6,688 nucleotides of DNA from an uncultured Verrucomicrobiales bacterium. Its GTDB lineage: Bacteria; Verrucomicrobiota; Verrucomicrobiia; Limisphaerales; JACDHS01. Within the stretch, counting starts at the first letter, position 1. Every line of letters starts with the position of its first letter. Under the pieces are notes generated by a model, which was not told the DNA's origin, made no database searches, and saw nothing but the letters and a program-made list of their open reading frames with translations. Below are positions 6,450-6,688 of the stretch, one piece after another. Both the position numbers and the translations under genes were made by a program. The stretch is from positions 1-6,688 of the forward strand of contig CALJZV010000276.1 of NCBI GenBank assembly GCA_937983475.1, read 5' to 3'.

Positions 6450-6688
6450 AGTTCCTTGTTGACGCCCAACTGCCGCCCGCGCTGGCCCTCTGGCTGAGCG
6501 AGGCTGGACACGATGCCCAGGCCGTTCGCGAACTGGGCTTGCGCGAGGCTGAGGACGGCGCCATCTGGCAGCACGCGATGACGACTGGCGCGGTCATATT
6601 AACCAAAGACGAAGACTTTCCCACACGGGCGCAGCAAACGGACATCAGCCCGGTAATTGTATGGTTGCGCGTTGGAAACTCTTCCAAT
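6446..6688 (+). CDS. DUF5615-family PIN-like toxin (3' end outside window)
   Basis: A GTG start at 6446-6448 opens a frame that continues to the window edge, 81 codons. The product begins with FLVDAQLPPALALWL (3-17), followed by AGHDAQAVRELGLREAEDGAIW (20-41), GAVILTKDEDF (48-58) and VIVWLRVGN (70-78). These are the landmark blocks of the DUF5615/Mut7-C-like PIN family. The acidic residues expected at the metal site are present: D6, D37 and the D55-E56-D57 cluster. Known PIN toxins are ribonucleases, so an RNase role is inferred. Only a short C-terminal tail should be missing, given a usual length of about 110-120 aa. It is translationally coupled to the DUF433 antitoxin by the GTGA overlap. 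The GTG is supported because the family's conserved first strand follows directly. Confidence 0.88.
   Translation, partial: MKFLVDAQLPPALALWLSEAGHDAQAVRELGLREAEDGAIWQHAMTTGAVILTKDEDFPTRAQQTDISPVIVWLRVGNSSN

Noticed and set aside
6301..6687. Minus-strand open frame opposite the toxin-antitoxin pair
   Set aside because: Both plus-strand genes match their families nearly end to end, so this is a shadow.

Overview
The window looks like chromosomal DNA from a GC-rich, heterotrophic Gram-negative bacterium. Verrucomicrobiota (Limisphaerales/Pedosphaera-like) is my best guess; Planctomycetota-like relatives are possible. The guess rests on four things: a beta-propeller glycosidase-like gene, a BatD/BatE pair, weak Shine-Dalgarno signals, and intergenic repeats of the 'TGTGTCCATCTGTG' kind, which I associate with these phyla. 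No rRNA, tRNA, CRISPR array, transposase or origin was seen. The placement is inference; a database search was not possible.

Layout. 1-714 (+) is the 3' part of a five-bladed beta-propeller glycoside-hydrolase-like gene. 715-938 is non-coding and repeat-rich. 939-2486 (+) encodes an exported gamma-glutamyltranspeptidase (GGT) family protein that keeps the catalytic threonine but has lost the residues that normally hold the glutamyl group. 2487-2683 is a convergent intergenic region with a second copy of the repeat seen at 728-866. 2684-3439 and 3414-5216 (both -) are batE-like and batD genes overlapping by 26 nt, so the transcript runs batD then batE. 5217-5439 is a divergent intergenic region. 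5440-6030 (+) is an AT-rich Imm11/DUF1629-type immunity-like gene. 6031-6221 has no convincing intact gene. 6222-6449 and 6446-6688 (+) form a DUF433 antitoxin / DUF5615 PIN-like toxin pair with a 4-nt GTGA overlap; the toxin runs off the window edge.

Functional picture. The left half is a catabolic/envelope region: a sugar-processing protein, then a Tat-exported Ntn-hydrolase. The middle is the tail of a Bat (aerotolerance-type) envelope system, without moxR, batA or batB next to it in this window. The right end is accessory DNA of conflict type: an immunity-like gene without its toxin, and a toxin-antitoxin module. It is marked off from the rest by a clear drop in GC in the immunity-like gene.

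Most interesting: (1) two direct copies of a roughly 110-140 bp intergenic element that flank the GGT-like gene and fold into a closing helix plus an inner hairpin, with one copy carrying an extra perfect 12-bp hairpin; (2) the GGT-like protein with a rebuilt substrate pocket.
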